The position numbers and the translations under genes were made by a program. This document shows positions 1 through 8,924 of a DNA stretch of 15,838 nucleotides, in pieces. The notes under the pieces were generated by a model. That model had not been told where the DNA came from and ran no database searches. It saw only the letters and a program-made list of their open reading frames with translations. Origin of the DNA: Terana coerulea. Taxonomy: Eukaryota; Basidiomycota; Agaricomycetes; Polyporales; Phanerochaetaceae. Numbering within the stretch: position 1 is the stretch's first letter; every line of letters starts with the position of its first letter. The stretch covers positions 1-15,838 of the forward strand of contig JAKOGH010000167.1 in NCBI GenBank assembly GCA_024811115.1, in the 5' to 3' direction.

Positions 1-209
1 ACTGCCGACCCATGGGAGGTGGTGGAAATCCACTGCCGGGGGTGAGTGGATAATCCACTGAAAGTGTGCACAATCCGCCATCAAACAGTGGATTTCCGAT
101 GTGGAATGAGTGGGTAACCCAGTGTTATCCAGTGGGATATCCGTCAGGTCTTTGTGTCATTTCCTAGCTTTGTGGACGCAGATTCCACTTAACATAGTGG
201 GTAAACCCA
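1..209. repeat. Left cluster of GTGGA/TCCAC palindromes
   Basis: Short inverted motifs built on GTGGA and its complement TCCAC crowd this stretch. Examples are the perfect arms AGTGGAT/ATCCACT at 45-59, GTGGA-AA-TCCAC near 14-25, CAGTGGATTTCC near 86-97, AGTGGGTAACCCAGTG near 109-124 and AGTGGGTAAACCC near 197-209. The same vocabulary returns at 1763-1950 and I did not see a comparable density elsewhere. Dense subterminal palindromes of this kind are typical of the ends of DNA transposons such as hAT or KDZ elements, where they bind transposase; assignment to a family is inference. The outer boundary may lie left of the window, and no terminal inverted repeat or target duplication could be fixed. 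Confidence 0.5.
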
Positions 210-1762
210 TCAATATCAAAGGCATTGCATTTATGTATAAATATATTGATTTTGGCATACTCCTACGTAGTTCTAACAAGAGTGAAGCAGTGTACTTAAC
301 TATACAACTCTCCGACCAGGCAATCAACCTCCAGGTCTGTTCTCTCAGCGGTTGCACGTGATAGGCATTGCTGCGCTTGTCAGGACGGGTCGTGTGCGAC
401 CTGCTGTGGCTCGACGTGCTGTGCAAGATCCAAGAGGCATAGGCAGCAGGTAAAAACCATACGTCGCCCTTCCTCTCACCCTCTGCACGCAAGTAGGTAC
501 TGACGCCGCATGTGGGGACCTACGATCACAAAGAGCAGCCGGATGCTCTTGCTGTATTGGGACAAACCGCCCGAGTTGTTCTTCCATCGGCGGAGGGCAC
601 GCCCCGAGTACACCATGTCATCGCATGTTCACCTACTCAAGAAAGTCAATGGGAAGCCAGTCGGCCAGTTAACAATACTCTGTACTACCAATCTCCGCTC
701 GCAACTGCACCTTCATGTCGACCATATTGGCAAAGTGGACACCAACCTCACCGGCGCTGAGGCTCTGAGATGCTCGAGGACATGGAGCCATACATCCACG
801 TAGAAAATGTAGTCAGCAACAAGGACAGATGTAAGAACGCACGGGCGCACCTGCTTTGCAGCTCCATCTTTCATCAGCGCGTTAAAGAGCACTCCCATCA
901 GCCCTTCCTGTCAAACTACATGCAGGCATCTATGTAAAGTGCACGCACCCAGTGCAGAACTGACTCACCGAGCTATAGCAGACGCGTGCAATGCACTCCA
1001 TTTTATCCAAGGAATTCAGATTTATAAGTCCGATGTTTCGCTCCACAGCGAGCTGTTCGGGTGTCGAAGTGCGTGTCGGGCTGCCGGTCCGTGGGCAATG
1101 CCATGCCGTCAGGCCTTTGGGTTGTGTACGGCGAGGAGTAGATACAGAAGCTTTTCAGAGGAGAGCAAATGATAATGAACAGGCGGTAGGCTGACAAGAT
1201 GGCGGTAGTGGAGATGGTGAAGGAGAGAGACACGCAGCGATTTCAACGCAAAGTCATGAACCTCAATAACGACGTCATCGGATGCCGTTGGAGTCAGCTT
1301 GCCTCTTCGGAGCCTAAATGTACAGTGATGCGGTAAGTAAACGTAGTAACACCTTGACACTCCGATTGATTTGTCATGCGGCCGGCTTGCCCCACAGACG
1401 CCACAACCCGGAAGCTGCCGCTTTTGGCATTGGCTTGCGCAAACCTCAAATCGTCGACCGTAGCGTTCGTGCGTGAAGCTCCCTCACGCTGCACCTTACC
1501 AAAGACCCAGGACATGCACACTAACATCATGTATGCTTTTTGAAGGTTCTGTGTAGAGATTATCTCGGAAAGGGCAGCGGTCTTGACCTTGAGAGAGTAT
1601 AATACACCAACAGAGCGTCAGTGGAAGCGATGTCCATGCTAAATACCGCGCGTTTTAGCATCGAAAGCATCTAAGGGTATGGTAGGAATTTATAACGCAT
1701 CATGCACGCAGCCAATAGCGTTTTCTGACTTCCGGCATCTACTCCTGTAAAACCCTGCTGCA
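210..1762. other. Interval between the two palindrome clusters, no gene seen
   Basis: About 1.55 kb with only short frames on either strand (up to 111 codons) that overlap one another in several frames, lack convincing splice structure and show no recognisable motif. No RNA gene was seen. If the two flanking palindrome clusters are ends of one element, this is its interior, and it would be non-autonomous because no transposase-like sequence is visible. Confidence 0.4.
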
Positions 1763-1950
1763 GTGAGTGGGTATTCCAGTACTGGAAAATCCACTGCGGC
1801 GCATTGGATTGTCCAGTGTTGATCCGACGTCGTGGGAAATCCGGCATCTGATGTCGGATTTTCCAATCCTGGATTTCCCATTTATTTATGGGTAGGCACT
1901 TATGAGTGGGTTTCCACTGCTAGGTACCCGGATGAGTGGGTTATCCGGTA
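1763..1950. repeat. Right cluster of GTGGA/TCCAC palindromes
   Basis: A second cluster of the motifs found at 1-209. It includes the perfect palindrome TTCCAGTACTGGAA, an inverted pair GGAAATCCG ... CGGATTTTCC, and the phrases AGTGGGTATTCC, AGTGGGTTTCCACTG and AGTGGGTTATCCGG. The first cluster has AGTGGATAATCC and AGTGGGTAACCC, so the phrases match in both orientations. This supports a paired relationship with the left cluster, as the two subterminal regions of one element or two related insertions. Confidence 0.5.
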
Positions 1951-2896
1951 ATAAATAATGGCTCTACTTCCCGCGGTGGAGAGCTGACATGACCTGTGGG
2001 TGAGAAGGAATGCATTAATTCGAAAGCGTGTCAACAACAACAACTACAACTGCCAGGTGCGACGCTCAACTGGGACGGAAGTAGTGGTGCAGTCTCCAAG
2101 TAACTAGCTGGGGAACAGACCAGCTCAAGACTGGCTTTCTTTGTTGCAGACGGTAGCTACTTATACAGGTGTAGTCCTAAACTGTACAGTACCACCCGGT
2201 ATCCTCGTGTATGTACTAGAGCGGTCCAGAACAATAGAGAAACATACGGAAACCACGGTATCGATGAGAGAACAATAGATAGGGGTAGAAGACAATGGAA
2301 ATGAAAGAATACCCTAGAGACGCCCCAGAAGTTCATGACAGGGGCGCACCTCCAGTACCCATCTGCACGCTGCTAATTTCCCCAATATTGAATGCATAGG
2401 CATCAATAGGTTTGTCTTTGCCCCATCGGCGATAATGGACCAACTGGATCTTGAGCTGGCAGGGTAGGGTGGTGGAACTTTGAAAAGTTCAGGCGTAAAC
2501 AAGACTAAGTCTAGGAAGGGAACACCCACAATTCAGCTGTCTCATTCCATGCATATGACTAGCTCCTTTTTAGCACACGTGTTTTATAAAGGCTGCGATT
2601 TGCCTCTGATAACGTAAAGCCGTGGTGGAAACACGCCTACGCTTCGCAGTTGGCGTCTTTGACTACCATGCAAGTAAGTACACAAGTACCATTTATGATG
2701 ATAAAAGACTGACTGGTCATTTTTACATCAATTTGGTCGGCTCTCTGTTATCTTCGCTGCTGAAGAGTAAGATTTAGCGGTTGAACTCGAACAGGAGAGC
2801 AGGATGAACAAACTGCCGTGGGCATGGTGAAGGCAGAAAAAGGTTTCTCGGAGATGATGGGCTCGACTACAGAGGCAAGGAAAGCGAAGCGTTTGC
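1951..2896. other. Gene-free stretch
   Basis: Nothing recognisable as a gene was seen in this 0.95 kb. It holds a small CAA run (about 2032-2044) and a few short phrases that recur locally, such as GAACAATAGA near 2229 and 2269. The longest frames are about 70 codons and carry no motif. It ends at a long T tract. Confidence 0.4.
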
Positions 2897-2918
2897 TTTT
2901 TTTTTTTTTTTTTTTTTT
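2897..2918 (-). repeat. 22-base poly(T), read as poly(A) on the minus strand
   Basis: An uninterrupted run of 22 T on the plus strand. On the minus strand it is a poly(A) preceded by GCTGGATTTG, which is what the 3' tail of a retroposed element looks like. A tRNA-like head in the same orientation lies about 700 bp upstream on the minus strand, and the two may be the ends of one retroposon. A plain mononucleotide tract is the alternative. Confidence 0.6.
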
Positions 2919-3604
2919 CAAATCCAGCATTTATATAGCGGCAGGGAACGTTGCCCTATCGCGCGCCTAATAACTACAACAAAATGTTCGTCTGTGTATC
3001 ATCAGGCTAGAGACTACCTCCTAGAACGCCCCTGGTATCTTCTACATAACTAATCCCTCCATCCCTACTGTGTAAGGCCAGTGCATCGGCGACAACGCAC
3101 CAAGCGGGCATGACAGCCGAAAGTGCCACACCGGCGAGGTAAGGCGAAGCCCATTCAGTGGGGCCAGCGAGCAAGTGCGTAGGCTGCCCATTACGCAGGC
3201 AGCTTAGCAAGCATGGATGCCGAGTTGTTTTGAGTTGGCCTGAGTCCTTACATGAGTTCCCACTCCATGCTCTCGTCTCCTTTCCATCTCCTGATAATCC
3301 CCCGTGCAGTTTCCTACCCGTCTACGCGTAGTCTGGAGCCTTCCATGGGGTGCATAGCGCCTGGCATATGGGTTGACGTCAAGACGTCTCCCAAAGGCAG
3401 GTGAGGCTCGGGATCTCCAGCACGTTCTGGTGTGCCTGCTCCAGCAATCGCAAGTGGCCCGACTGCGAAAGTCATACTGGGTACACGAAGGACATGTTCA
3501 TTTACCTGACCGTGCACCGTTGGTATTCCAGGATTGCCCACTTTGGGGCTCCCAGCTGGTTGTCACTACAGCGGCCCGCTCCACGGCTCGTGCTGAGAGT
3601 GTTT

Positions 3605-3700
3605 GGGCAGGGATTTTAACCTGCAGCTACTAGGCACTCGCTAGGGCAGGCGGTCTCACCCAGCGGGCTTTACCCCTCACTCCTGCCCCGGCCGCGGCCG
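3605..3700 (-). other. tRNA-like segment with RNA polymerase III A-box and B-box motifs
   Basis: On the minus strand the sequence AAAGCCCGCTGGGTGAGACC (3652-3671) resembles the tRNA D-arm/A box. GGTTAAAATCC at 3611-3621 resembles the B box GGTTCGANTCC and is flanked by GCAGG and CCTGC, which would pair as a T stem. The boxes are about 30 bases apart, as in a real tRNA. The anticodon stem does not pair well (CCTGC opposite AGTGC), the T loop is one base too long, and no proper 7-bp acceptor stem closes at the right place. It is therefore a diverged tRNA-derived promoter head, as in SINEs, and not a working tRNA gene. Confidence 0.45.
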
Positions 3701-3705
3701 CAACC

Positions 3706-5627
3706 GCTATCTATGTCTCCTGCAGGCCTGTAGTCGTAGGTAAGAGATGTCGGATTTGAATTGTACTAAGGAGAGGGGTATGGCGAAGGCCGGAATGGTG
3801 TGCGTTTTCGAGCCGCCTCCAGTTAAGCACTTGTTGAGCGCCTGTGGACTTGGCTTATCGAGTGTTTTCGACTCCGATCCATGGAGGATCGGAAGGCAGG
3901 GTTAGTGGACCTCTGAAAATGGATGGCGAATAATGGAAGAAGACATCGTAGGGGTGATTAGTGAGAAAGCTGAGTAGAGTAATTCACCATGGCGAATATC
4001 CCTTTTCGAGCACCTATGGAGATGGTGGTGGGTTGAGGTCGAAGCGTGAGCGCCTGCTGTTACCGCGCTTTCCGTGGCTGTCGTGGCATGCCTTTGAAGC
4101 GTCTTCACTAGCGACACGTTCGTGGCGAACGCTATTCTGTCATGGGGATGACAAGGCATTTGCAAAGCATCGATTATATAAAGAAGGTGGCCTCATAAGC
4201 GTGAGATAAGCTGGTTGCAGGAATGTTCGTATAGTTGGTGGTGCGTTATCCGGCAAGATGATCTTTGAAGCTCGCGCAGTGAGTCGAGCAAATGAAAATA
4301 AACCAAGAGGCTTGGAGAATTCCGACGGCATGTCGCGCATGGCCTTTGTGGCGCCCACGTGGCAGATCCGGAAGCGCTGAGACTGCCCTGACAGCGCAAA
4401 TATTGTATAGTCCATCGTACTCACGCTTGAGCCAGTCGGTATATCCGACCAGCTGAGGTTATGCAGCTACTTTATGTGTTCTTAAATACTTTTCAAGCTT
4501 CCTTCCTGGCTCATGTAAGTACGGGAAATCTGGTTTACTCGTGTGAAGGCTGTAGTACTGCAAGCTAGTAGGCAGCCTCGTAGGAAGGAGGGAGGTCCTC
4601 AACACCGTCTGCTTCCTCGATCATCTGCACTGCAATCTAGCTGCACCCAACCGCCCTCATGCTGAGATCGCATATGATGCCTTGTAGCTGCCTCCGTCTC
4701 GACATGATCGCAAAGAGCCTTCCCGACCATCCAACCAGGGTGCAAGCTTTCTGCGCTATGTTACTGGTGTTCACAGATAGATATGTCGGAAGAACCACTG
4801 GTGCAGCAAGATTGGTGTTAGCTGTTGCCATGACGGAGGGATCAGATCTACCAGCTGCACAACATATGCATATCAGTGAAGTGGCATTAAATCAAGTAAA
4901 AAGTGCCCTTTACAGCCTTCGGAAGTTGTATCATGGCCAAGAGGCATCCCTTCTTCCACCCCACCCACAGGATTCTGAAGGCCCCAGTGAAAGCGACCAA
5001 AAGCAAAATGCAAGGGATTAAGATTGCGAGGTGAAGCCTTGTTGCTTGTAGTGAGTTCTTCTGTGGATGAGCAGTGAGCAATGTTGTACAGACTGTCAAC
5101 TTCTCCCAAACTCACAGGACTATGCACGACTGCCAGCCTCATCCATTTGCAGAAGACCTTCACCACATCGTCCCTACAGATATCCAATTCCAACTCGAGT
5201 AGGGCCTAACGGGCCTAGGTACGCTCTTTACCCATGCGTAACTGCAGCAAAATATGCATATCGTAGGTAGCGAGCTTGAGCTGCTTATAAGGGCATGAGG
5301 AGAATGGAGCTGACACTCCCATAGTTGTGTGGTAGATCCCGGGTTTCTAATACACTTCTTTCCCAGTCATGTGCTCGCCTCTCGAGCCGCTTGATGAGGG
5401 ATGGCTCTTAAAAGCTCAGTGGAAGTAACACCGGGAAGCTTTGGCTATGGTGACCGTCGGAATTGAGGTCCATGTGAGAGGAATATCAGCCCATGAATAA
5501 TGGGACCATGGATGTTCAATGGTCGACTGTTGGCGGGGTTGATGATTATCATAAAGGCAGACGGATGCCAACAGTGCACTGGGCAATAGCTTTTATGGCA
5601 TGTTCACTAGTGAATAGCCCACAGGTA
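3706..5627. other. Gene-poor stretch, one unassigned open frame
   Basis: A 1.9 kb stretch without a recognisable gene. A small stem-loop with arms TCCGATCC/GGATCGGA and a 5-base loop sits at 3873-3893. The best open frame is plus strand 4659-5021 (120 codons), which is described separately. Frames on both strands near 3900-4420 overlap one another and carry no motif. No RNA gene was seen. Confidence 0.4.
4659..5021 (+). CDS. Unassigned 120-codon open frame
   Basis: I do not recognise this frame. It starts at an ATG and ends at TAA, with no intron needed. The predicted product has a mildly hydrophobic middle (residues about 30-60, including FCAMLLVFTDRY) and a polar, acidic, proline-containing C-terminus ending in SESDQKQNARD. 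No signal peptide, catalytic motif or repeat is evident. The frame is the longest in the left half, but an opposite-strand frame of 106 codons overlaps it. Base composition is less GC-rich at third positions than in the peptidase and NLR genes. It may be a chance frame, an exon of a degraded gene or part of a mobile element. Confidence 0.15.
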   Translation: MLRSHMMPCSCLRLDMIAKSLPDHPTRVQAFCAMLLVFTDRYVGRTTGAARLVLAVAMTEGSDLPAAQHMHISEVALNQVKSALYSLRKLYHGQEASLLPPHPQDSEGPSESDQKQNARD

Positions 5628-5812
5628 GCGCAGCGGAAGTGCAGAAGCACCTGAGCACAGATTTGAGCGACAGTATTGTGCAAGAGGCTGAGACATACTT
5701 GAGCCAGTTGCCTATCACACTTCATCCAGCCTGATGACTCTTCAATGGACGTTGGGCCATGTAAGACGTCGAAGTGCACAGTGCTAGTGCACGGACCATG
5801 GTTTGACGTGAG
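5628..5812 (+). repeat. Dispersed repeat copy 1, tRNA-like 5' end (SINE-like)
   Basis: This aligns end to end with 9540-9723 at what I judge by eye to be about 70% identity with few gaps. Both copies open with GCGCAGCGGAAGTG, which is close to the A-box/D-arm of tRNAs. Both share GACAGTAT(T/C)GTGCAAGAGG followed by (T/C)TGAGAC, a degraded B-box-like phrase. Both contain GACGTCGAAG and end near GGACCA followed by a TTTGACGT or TTTCGACGT phrase. Similarity stops on the 3' side shortly after this. A tRNA-derived SINE family is the simplest reading. No poly(A) tail or target duplication could be seen. Confidence 0.55.
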
Positions 5813-5975
5813 GCAGAGGCAGTGGAAGCCGGACAAACATGGGGAAAGGTGCTTGAGGGCGAAGCCAGCAAGACAGCGATGAGCACTGAGCACTCTGACG
5901 TCGAGTGTTGAATATTTGGGAGCGCGAATTACTTCATGCTGAGTGCGCGAAAGGATGCCAGGTAGTGATTGGCAA
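5813..5975. other. Short spacer
   Basis: No gene or repeat could be supported between the SINE-like copy and the CCCTTA-repeat block. Confidence 0.3.
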
Positions 5976-6291
5976 GGGTAAACCCTCTATGCTCAGAGGG
6001 CAACCCTTACCCTTACCCTTCAATACCCTTACCCTCATGAAGGGTAAGGGTTGAGGCTACCCTTCAAACCCTTGTCCAAATAGGCTAAAAACAGTGCTTT
6101 AAGTGCTTTCTCCCACTTACTTATAATGTCGGTCTTCTATTTGAGTGGCTTGCATTGGTATAGAAAGCACTTACAACACTTGCAGCCCTCTCTAGCAACA
6201 TGCCTGGTGCTTAAATACAGACCCCTGCCAGATGATGGTTAACTTTCCTCAACCCTTACCCTTACCCTTTGTACCCTTACCCTTAACCCTT
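5976..6291. repeat. Block bounded by CCCTTA/TAAGGG repeat clusters
   Basis: Two clusters of the hexamer CCCTTA lie about 250 bp apart. The left one starts with CAACCCTTACCC at 6001, and 6001-6014 has an exact inverted partner at 6040-6053. The right one starts with the same phrase at 6250, so 6001-6035 and 6250-6284 form a nearly identical direct repeat of about 34 bases. The interior (6060-6249) is AT-richer and has no open frame. The unit is TAAGGG, not the canonical fungal telomere TTAGGG, so this is not telomeric DNA. Clustered short repeats at both ends suggest a small non-autonomous transposon or its footprint. Confidence 0.5.
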
Positions 6292-7582
6292 GGAGAGTTT
6301 GCAAACCCCTGCCTATCACTAGCCGTATGTCCAGCTCTGTGATGCTGCTGCCGTGGAACATGTCAAGCGTGCGGCGGCCGACGAGAAACAGGTGGTCGCG
6401 ACGCGAAGGCGCTCACAGGGAGCTGAGAGACGTTCAGGGTCCGGGTGTGGTGTCTGGAGTCCCAGTCACGCTTTCGGACGACGCGCCCCGCTCGCGTTCA
6501 CCTCGAAGTGCCAAATGACCACCACCACCACTTGACTACCGCCATACTGTACAATATTGCTCTCTCGATTGAGCCTTACAGCCCTGGCAACGGTAGGAGA
6601 GGGTTGGCGAAATGCGCCTTCGAGTGCGGTCGAGCCTCCAAGGTGTGGCAGTTGCTTGACTCAACAATTATCTCTGGGGAACAGTTGTAACAACAGCAGT
6701 ATTAAGCAGCAGAGCGGTACGCACCTGGAGTGATTGCCCTGTCCCGTCTGCCACTCTAGCCTGCCAATTATTCAATCCATTCAAGTGACCGAGAACTTCG
6801 CCTATGACAAGGCTATGAGATCCAGGTATACAGGGTTGGCGACTACTAAAAATAAGGATTATATGTGTTAGAAACATCTCCTGCATGTTCTCTAGTGGAA
6901 AAGTGAAGCGCACCTAATTCAGCCACCGCTTTGAAAGCTAAGGCCCAATTGTAGCCCTGGTCTCGCCATCGTCACATCCAGGAAGTCCGGATATTCGTGC
7001 ATTGAGTGTGGGTCATTAGACCTCAAAAGGGTGTCCTGGCGACTTGCGATTTGCGGTTTTAGCGAGTCGGTGGCTTGCAGGAGGTTGATGGCGTTGAGAG
7101 TCGCGTGTACTGAGTGCAAAATGTAAGAACAGGTAGGGGGTGTTCGCCCACTGCGCGTGTGCAAAGGTGAAATCGAGGATGACCGCTTTCTGTCATTTTT
7201 TTTGGCTGCGAGAGACGAGAGACGAGAGGGGAGGAGTCAGGACGGATGTGAGCGTCATCAATAGTGCAATCGGGACCCCGGAAGTAGCTCTCGAGACCCC
7301 GAGCTGGGGCGCTTTCGCGTCGCGAGACGCGACCTCTCACCTCATCTTGCTCTTCAGTCTACTGTAATTGCCTTTTATTCCCCTACTTTGACCGCATCGT
7401 TCCTTCCCCTGCAGTGTCGCTTCCTTTTACCGCTCAAGTTAACGTAGACTGTGCCTTCCTCGAGATGTGTGTCGACGTATGTAAAATTGCTGGAACTTTT
7501 GTTCCGTCTTCGACTCCTGACTGTGACGACTCGGTCGCGTCTCCTGCCGCGTCTCCTGCCGCGTCGCTGGTCTCTTCCACCA
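6292..7582. other. Region upstream of the peptidase gene, no gene seen
   Basis: About 1.3 kb with only short overlapping frames. It contains a purine-rich GAGACGAGAGACGAGAGG stretch near 7209-7228, a palindrome CGCGTC-GCGA-GACGCG at 7316-7331, a pyrimidine-rich tract near 7370-7435, and a tandem 12-mer GCGTCTCCTGCC at 7537-7560 followed by a partial third copy. The pyrimidine-rich part is of the type found upstream of fungal start codons. I saw no TATA box or clear promoter element. A GTATGT donor-like site at 7477 has no convincing partner acceptor before 7583. Confidence 0.35.
7537..7565 (+). repeat. Tandem 12-bp repeat
   Basis: Two exact copies of GCGTCTCCTGCC (7537-7548 and 7549-7560) plus the first five bases of a third. 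The repeat lies just upstream of the start codon chosen for the peptidase gene, so it would be in its leader. In the upstream extension of the frame it would encode a short repeat, but that extension looks non-coding. Confidence 0.7.
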
Positions 7583-8011
7583 ATGCTCTGGTCTCCTACT
7601 GCTGCTGGGGCTGCAACTATTCCCAAGGCCATCACCGAGGAAATGAGTCACTTATCCGACTATCCGTACGCCTTCACCGATTTCTTCGGGTCCCGCACCC
7701 CGTGCGTTTTCAAGACCGGACCTTCGTGGTCCATCGCCGTAGGTTCCGAGTCGCAGAAGATTGCCCGCGGCGCCCGTCCCATCTACTCCGATCATCCCAT
7801 GGCCCCGACCTGGCTCGAGACCGCGTGGGCCATCGTCGCCCGGCTCGATGAGCTCCAGGTCAACTGGAATACTGTCAATCCTCTCGCATATGCGAATGCG
7901 GGTGAGGCGGCCTTGATTTGTGACTTTGTTATCACCATCGGCGTGCAACCTCGCTCGCTTGCTTACGCTGCTGCTGTGGCTGCCGCTAATGCCGTAAACG
8001 AGATCCTCCAG

Positions 8012-8127
8012 GTAAGAGTCCATTGAAATCATGTGACTATCCTGTAATCCTCGATATTCCGCACCCAGTTTTAACCTCGTTATTTTGAACTGAATAAATA
8101 CAGGCTAATATTTTTAATGCATTCTAG
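8012..8127 (+). other. Intron 1 of the peptidase gene
   Basis: The donor is CAG|GTAAGA at 8012. A branch-like GCTAATA at 8104-8110 lies before the acceptor TTCTAG at 8127. This is 116 nt, long for this window. The acceptor puts the next exon one base out of frame with the clearly coding sequence that follows. Using CAG at 8150 instead restores frame, but at the cost of about eight residues (AAGFPEIQ-like) and without a branch site at the usual distance. Confidence 0.6.
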
Positions 8128-8846
8128 GCTGCAGGCTTCCCGAGATTCAGCTCGCCTTCATCGAGTCCGTCTACCGTCGCCGCGGTTCCGGCTACCAGCT
8201 CATGAGCTTCAACTCCTTGCTCGACTCTGAGGGTATTCCGGCGCTGCGCAAGCCCTTCACGCCCACTCTCGGTCTCGCGATCGCGCCTCTCAAGCCACCT
8301 TACTTCGAGGGAACGGGCGGTCTGTTCTTCTGCCCCAACACTGAAGAGGGAGACACGCGCGTTGCGGTCTTGACCTGCGCGCACGTCGCCCACCCGCCTC
8401 CGCTCTTCGAGAACAAGGACTACACGCGCGAGAAGGATACCGAGCCGCGTGAGGACATCATTCTCCTCGGCGCGGGAGCGTAGGATGACGCCGTCACGGC
8501 CATCATGAAGTTCATCGGCGACCAGGCCATTGCCATTAGCACTTTGGAGGCAACCCTCGTTAGGCTCCCACAGCCCACAGACGACGAGCCTAAGGGTACC
8601 ACGTCGAAGCGTCAGGAGCTCACGGACTTGATCACGGCGGCAACGAACAAGATTGAAGAAGCCGACCGGCTGCACACCGAGGTCACGAAGCATTTCACGA
8701 CGGCTGCCTTACGCGTCATCGGCTGTGTTCTTCACTGCGCCAAGATCGAGGCCGGCGAAGACCGGTTCATGCACGACTGGAGCTTCATTCAGATAGACGA
8801 GGACAAGATCGAGTGGAAGGACTTTAGGGGAACAAGCTCTTCGTTG

Positions 8847-8924
8847 GTCCGTCGGTTTTTTGTTTCCTTTTTTCTGTTCTTTTGACTGACGGTTATTTGT
8901 TCTCCTTTTCCCCGTCGTTCACAG
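8847..8924 (+). other. Intron 2 of the peptidase gene
   Basis: The donor is GTTG|GTCCGT at 8847 and the acceptor is TTCACAG at 8924, 78 nt, very pyrimidine-rich, with ACTGACG at about 8884 as the branch candidate. This donor gives the peptide KLFVGGNKTD across the junction, but only if one base is missing upstream. The donor GTCGGT at 8851 keeps the annotated frame without a frameshift and gives a different, less natural junction. Both donors are imperfect. Confidence 0.55.

Larger units (their letters stand above)
2897..3705 (-). mobile_element. Candidate retroposon with tRNA-like head and poly(A) tail
   Basis: Read on the minus strand, this begins with a tRNA-like segment (3605-3700) and ends in poly(A) at 2897-2918. 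That is the arrangement of a tRNA-derived SINE or of a SINE-headed composite, about 0.8 kb long. No reverse transcriptase motif is visible, so it would be non-autonomous. I looked for a matching target-site duplication on both sides and found no clear one. The body (about 2920-3600) has no recognised coding content; the minus-strand frames at 3007-3210 and 3314-3541 are open but short and unrecognised. Linking head and tail into one element is inference, because they could be separate insertions. Confidence 0.35.

Noticed and set aside
2748..2930. Minus-strand frame with a poly-lysine start
   Set aside because: The lysines come from the poly(A) tract, so this is a repeat artefact.
3605..3700. 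Functional tRNA gene on the minus strand
   Set aside because: The B box is degenerate, the T loop is too long, and the anticodon and acceptor stems do not pair properly.
5976..6291. Telomeric repeat or chromosome end
   Set aside because: The unit is TAAGGG/CCCTTA, not TTAGGG/CCCTAA, and it is present in two short internal clusters only.
7316..7331. CGCGTCGCGAGACGCG palindrome as a cell-cycle box or operator
   Set aside because: It does not contain the ACGCGT core of fungal cell-cycle boxes and is too far from the start codon to argue for a role.
7414..7851. 145-codon plus-strand frame as a gene
   Set aside because: It overlaps the peptidase first exon in another frame. Its sequence is Cys/His/Arg-rich and has no motif, while the overlapping frame continues into the peptidase gene.
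8449..8483. 35-nt intron removing the in-frame TAG of the peptidase gene
   Set aside because: A GTGAGG donor and a TAG acceptor exist, but the length is very short, is not a multiple of three, and would shift the frame of the clearly coding sequence that follows.
8124..8693. 189-codon minus-strand frame
   Set aside because: It is an antisense shadow of the GC-rich peptidase exon: Arg/Gly/Val-rich, with no motif.
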